Source: Vicinamibacterales bacterium
GTDB taxonomy: Bacteria > Acidobacteriota > Vicinamibacteria > Vicinamibacterales > 2-12-FULL-66-21
Direction of reading: 5' to 3'
Assembly (NCBI GenBank): GCA_036496585.1
Contig: DASXLB010000003.1
Location: 1 to 64,000, forward strand
DNA: 64,000 bases
Below, piece by piece: positions 62,099 through 64,000 of the stretch. The position numbers and the translations under genes were made by a program. How positions within the stretch are numbered: the first letter of the stretch is position 1; the number at the start of each line of letters is the position of its first letter. The notes under the pieces are model-generated. The model saw only the letters and a list, made by a program, of their open reading frames with translations, was not told the DNA's origin and searched no databases.

Positions 62099-63148
62099 CT
62101 ACGCCTTTCCCGCATCCACGTCGAGGATGAAGGAAATCAGGCCGCGGAAGTAGGTCTGCTGGTCGTCGTACTCGGCGAGGTGGCTGCCGTTGGGACAGAA
62201 CAGAAAGCGTCCCTTGGGCAGCTGCTTGGCCACCCACTCCATGTGGGCCGGGTCCATCGTGTCGTACTTGGCGCCGATGACGAGCGTCGGCACCGCGATG
62301 TTGTGGATGTCCTTGGTGCGATCCCAGTTGGCGAGCTTGCCGCTGGCGCCCATCTCGCTCGGCCCCTGCATCGGCACGTAGATCTTCGGGTTCTCGTGCT
62401 TGAACGCACGCGTGACCGGATCAGGCCACTGATCGGGCGGCATCCGGAGCAGGTGCTGGGTGTAGAAATTCGGGATGAGCAGCTCCATGTAGCGCGGATC
62501 CTCGTACTTCCCCGCCGCCTCGAGCTCCTTGATCTCGGCCAGCGCGGTCTGATCCATCGCCGGCATCAGCACCTTCTGCGCGTACTCGTTGTACTGCGGG
62601 ATGCTCATCATCATGTTGGAGATGACCAGCCCCTTCAGGTTCTGCTGATACTTGAGCGCGTACTCGGCGGCGAGCAGGCCGCCCCACGACTGGCCGAAGA
62701 GATAGAAGTTGTCCTTCGTCAGGCCCAGCGCCTGGCGGACCTGCTCCACTTCCTCGACGAAGCGCGGCAGCTCCCACAGTTCCGGTTTGTCCGGCTGGTC
62801 GCTATAGTACGAACCGAGCTGATCGTAGTAGTAGTACTCGATGCCGGCGCCGGGGAAATAGCTGTCGAACGCCTCGAGATACTCGTGTGTGACGCCGGGA
62901 CCGCCGTGCAGGAGCAGCACCTTGATGCGCGGATTGCTGCCGACCCGCTTGGTCCACACCTTGAAACTGCCGGCGGGCGTCGTGATCGGAATCATCCGCA
63001 CCCCGCCGGCCAGCACGTCGGGACGGCCGGCGTTGTCGAAGTAGGCGTTCGGCTGTGCCGTCGTGCCAGCCTGCCCTGCTCCAGGCGCCTGCGCCCTCGC
63101 GCAGCCCGCAACCAGCACACACACCGCACCGACGACAAAAAGTCTCAT
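62099..63148 (-). CDS. Proline iminopeptidase-like alpha/beta hydrolase lipoprotein
   Basis: Protein of 349 residues with a lipoprotein signal (lipobox LVAGC, Cys16). The hydrolase domain has the oxyanion motif LLLHGGPG, the nucleophile Ser in GQSWGG, Asp in GAKYDTMDP and His in NGSHLAEYDD, the set expected of S33 peptidases. An inserted helical cap (about 160-250) shapes the substrate pocket. It probably removes N-terminal proline or similar residues from peptides in the periplasm. The frame is open to 63421, but those residues are antisense to the radical SAM gene; the signal peptide fixes ATG 63148. Confidence 0.9.
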   Translation of the reverse strand: MRLFVVGAVCVLVAGCARAQAPGAGQAGTTAQPNAYFDNAGRPDVLAGGVRMIPITTPAGSFKVWTKRVGSNPRIKVLLLHGGPGVTHEYLEAFDSYFPGAGIEYYYYDQLGSYYSDQPDKPELWELPRFVEEVEQVRQALGLTKDNFYLFGQSWGGLLAAEYALKYQQNLKGLVISNMMMSIPQYNEYAQKVLMPAMDQTALAEIKELEAAGKYEDPRYMELLIPNFYTQHLLRMPPDQWPDPVTRAFKHENPKIYVPMQGPSEMGASGKLANWDRTKDIHNIAVPTLVIGAKYDTMDPAHMEWVAKQLPKGRFLFCPNGSHLAEYDDQQTYFRGLISFILDVDAGKA

Positions 63149-63191
63149 GCCGCTGGATTGTACCCAACTCGATGCGCCTGTCACGCGCGTA

Positions 63192-64000
63192 CTAAAGCAC
63201 TCGCAGGCGCCGCCCCGGCAGGAACGGTGACGAGGCGATCTGCCCTTCGAAGGCGGCCCCCCAGCGGCCGGGAATCGCCGTGCCGCAATCGGGACACGCG
63301 CCAGACGACGTGATCCGGTAGGAGCGAACCAGGTATCCATAGCGCTCGACGAGCAGCGCCGAGCACTGATGGCAGCGCGTGTTCTCGAGATCTCCGACGT
63401 GGCCTGGCAGGTTGCCGGCATAGACGTATTTCAAACCGGCATCCTGCGCAAACGCCGCCGCCCGCATCAGCATCTCGGGCGTCGTATTCTCGGGATCGCT
63501 CATCCGGTAGTCCTTGTGAAACGCGGTCACGTGCCAGGGCAGCAGCGGCGACACCGACGCGACGAACGCCGTCAGCCGCCTCAGTTCGTCGTCGCTGTCG
63601 TTGAAGCCTCGAATCAGCAGCGTGACGAGCTCCACCCATACACCCATCTCGTGCAGCCGACGGATCGTGAACAGGATCGGATCAAGCCGGCCGCCGAGCT
63701 GCCGGTAGTGCCGATCGTCGAAGCTCTTGAGATCGACCTTATAGAGATCGATGTACGGCCTGATGTAGCTCAGCACCCGATCGGTGCCGTTGCCGTTGGA
63801 GACGAAGCCCGTCATCAGTCCGGCAGTGCGCGCGTGCCGGAAAATCTCGACGGCCCACTCCGCGGTGATGAGCGGCTCGTTGTAGGTCGAGACGACCACC
63901 CGCGCGCCGAGGCGGCGGGCGTCGGCGACGAGCGCGGCGGGCGACGCGTCGGACGGCGGCGCAGTCGCGTTCGGATCGCGGAGGGCCTGCGACGTGACCC
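63192..64000 (-). CDS. AmmeMemoRadiSam system radical SAM enzyme, N-terminus outside the window
   Basis: The visible 269 residues are the C-terminal part of a radical SAM enzyme; the frame remains open to the window edge, so the CxxxCxxC cluster motif lies beyond it. Recognisable elements are VVSTYNEPLITAEW, GFVSNGNG, VDLKSFDDRHYRQLGG, LVTLLIRGFNDSDDEL, PWHVTAFHKDYRM and a C-terminal zinc-ribbon-like pair (CHQC and CPDCG). The family is normally encoded with AMMECR1 and Memo-like proteins; none is in the window. Its reaction is not established. It lies 43 bp upstream of the peptidase-like gene on the same strand. Confidence 0.88.
   Translation of the reverse strand, partial: VTSQALRDPNATAPPSDASPAALVADARRLGARVVVSTYNEPLITAEWAVEIFRHARTAGLMTGFVSNGNGTDRVLSYIRPYIDLYKVDLKSFDDRHYRQLGGRLDPILFTIRRLHEMGVWVELVTLLIRGFNDSDDELRRLTAFVASVSPLLPWHVTAFHKDYRMSDPENTTPEMLMRAAAFAQDAGLKYVYAGNLPGHVGDLENTRCHQCSALLVERYGYLVRSYRITSSGACPDCGTAIPGRWGAAFEGQIASSPFLPGRRLRVL

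Noticed and set aside
61286..63313. Plus-strand ORF of 675 codons antisense to DUF4159 and the peptidase
   Set aside because: Both minus-strand genes have signal peptides and catalytic or family motifs.

Overview
This is a 64 kb, very GC-rich chromosomal window with almost continuous coding on both strands. No rRNA, tRNA, insertion sequence or CRISPR array was recognised. The protein families point to an Acidobacteriota member, perhaps a Vicinamibacteria-type lineage (inference). They include an Oar-like TonB-dependent receptor with a carboxypeptidase-regulatory N-terminus, VWFA-related proteins in four copies, an orphan MacB/FtsX-type permease of the acidobacterial duplicated kind, secreted BNR-repeat proteins, and TPR-tailed membrane glycosyltransferases.

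Region 1 (1-9996) is a potassium-homeostasis island. It starts with kdpABC (kdpA is cut by the window edge). A convergent kdpD-kdpE-CPA2 antiporter operon follows; its KdpD is short and lacks the usual N-terminal sensor domains. A KimA-family K+ importer then sits behind a c-di-AMP (ydaO-type) riboswitch. An exposed 8-nt loop of that aptamer is perfectly complementary to the kimA Shine-Dalgarno region, which suggests a pseudoknot that controls translation.

Region 2 (9929-23763) is mixed. It holds an SDF-family symporter with an SDR oxidoreductase, a decayed esterase remnant, an orphan ABC permease, a secreted carboxypeptidase-regulatory-like protein, a large BNR-repeat protein, an aldo/keto reductase, and a cyclophilin-type PPIase overlapping an S9 peptidase.

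Region 3 (23787-44336) is a cell-envelope region in which the same four kinds of gene recur: alkaline-phosphatase-superfamily proteins with Thr at the nucleophile site and C-terminal TPRs (two), GT-C membrane glycosyltransferases with C-terminal TPRs (three), and VWFA proteins (four). In the middle is a compact module of an LPKTA-tailed secreted protein, a VWA protein with an intact MIDAS, and a class D sortase. A sortase with its own LPxTA substrate is unexpected in a diderm and is the leading candidate for an under-described system.

Region 4 (44333-60661) is mostly an L-arabinose/plant-polysaccharide locus: a GH31 glycosidase, an aldose 1-epimerase, a sugar ABC transporter (ATPase, permease, binding lipoprotein), a HAD phosphatase, AraD, AraB, and two divergent beta-L-arabinofuranosidase-type enzymes (GH127/GH146). 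No arabinose isomerase is present in the window. The right end (60778-64000) carries a small secreted protein, a DUF4159 protein, a proline-iminopeptidase-like lipoprotein and a truncated AmmeMemoRadiSam-type radical SAM enzyme.

Several genes have a TATACT/GATACT-like -10 hexamer only 6-20 nt before the start codon, suggesting leaderless or very short-leader transcripts. All coordinates, motifs and complementarities were read by eye; no homology search was run.
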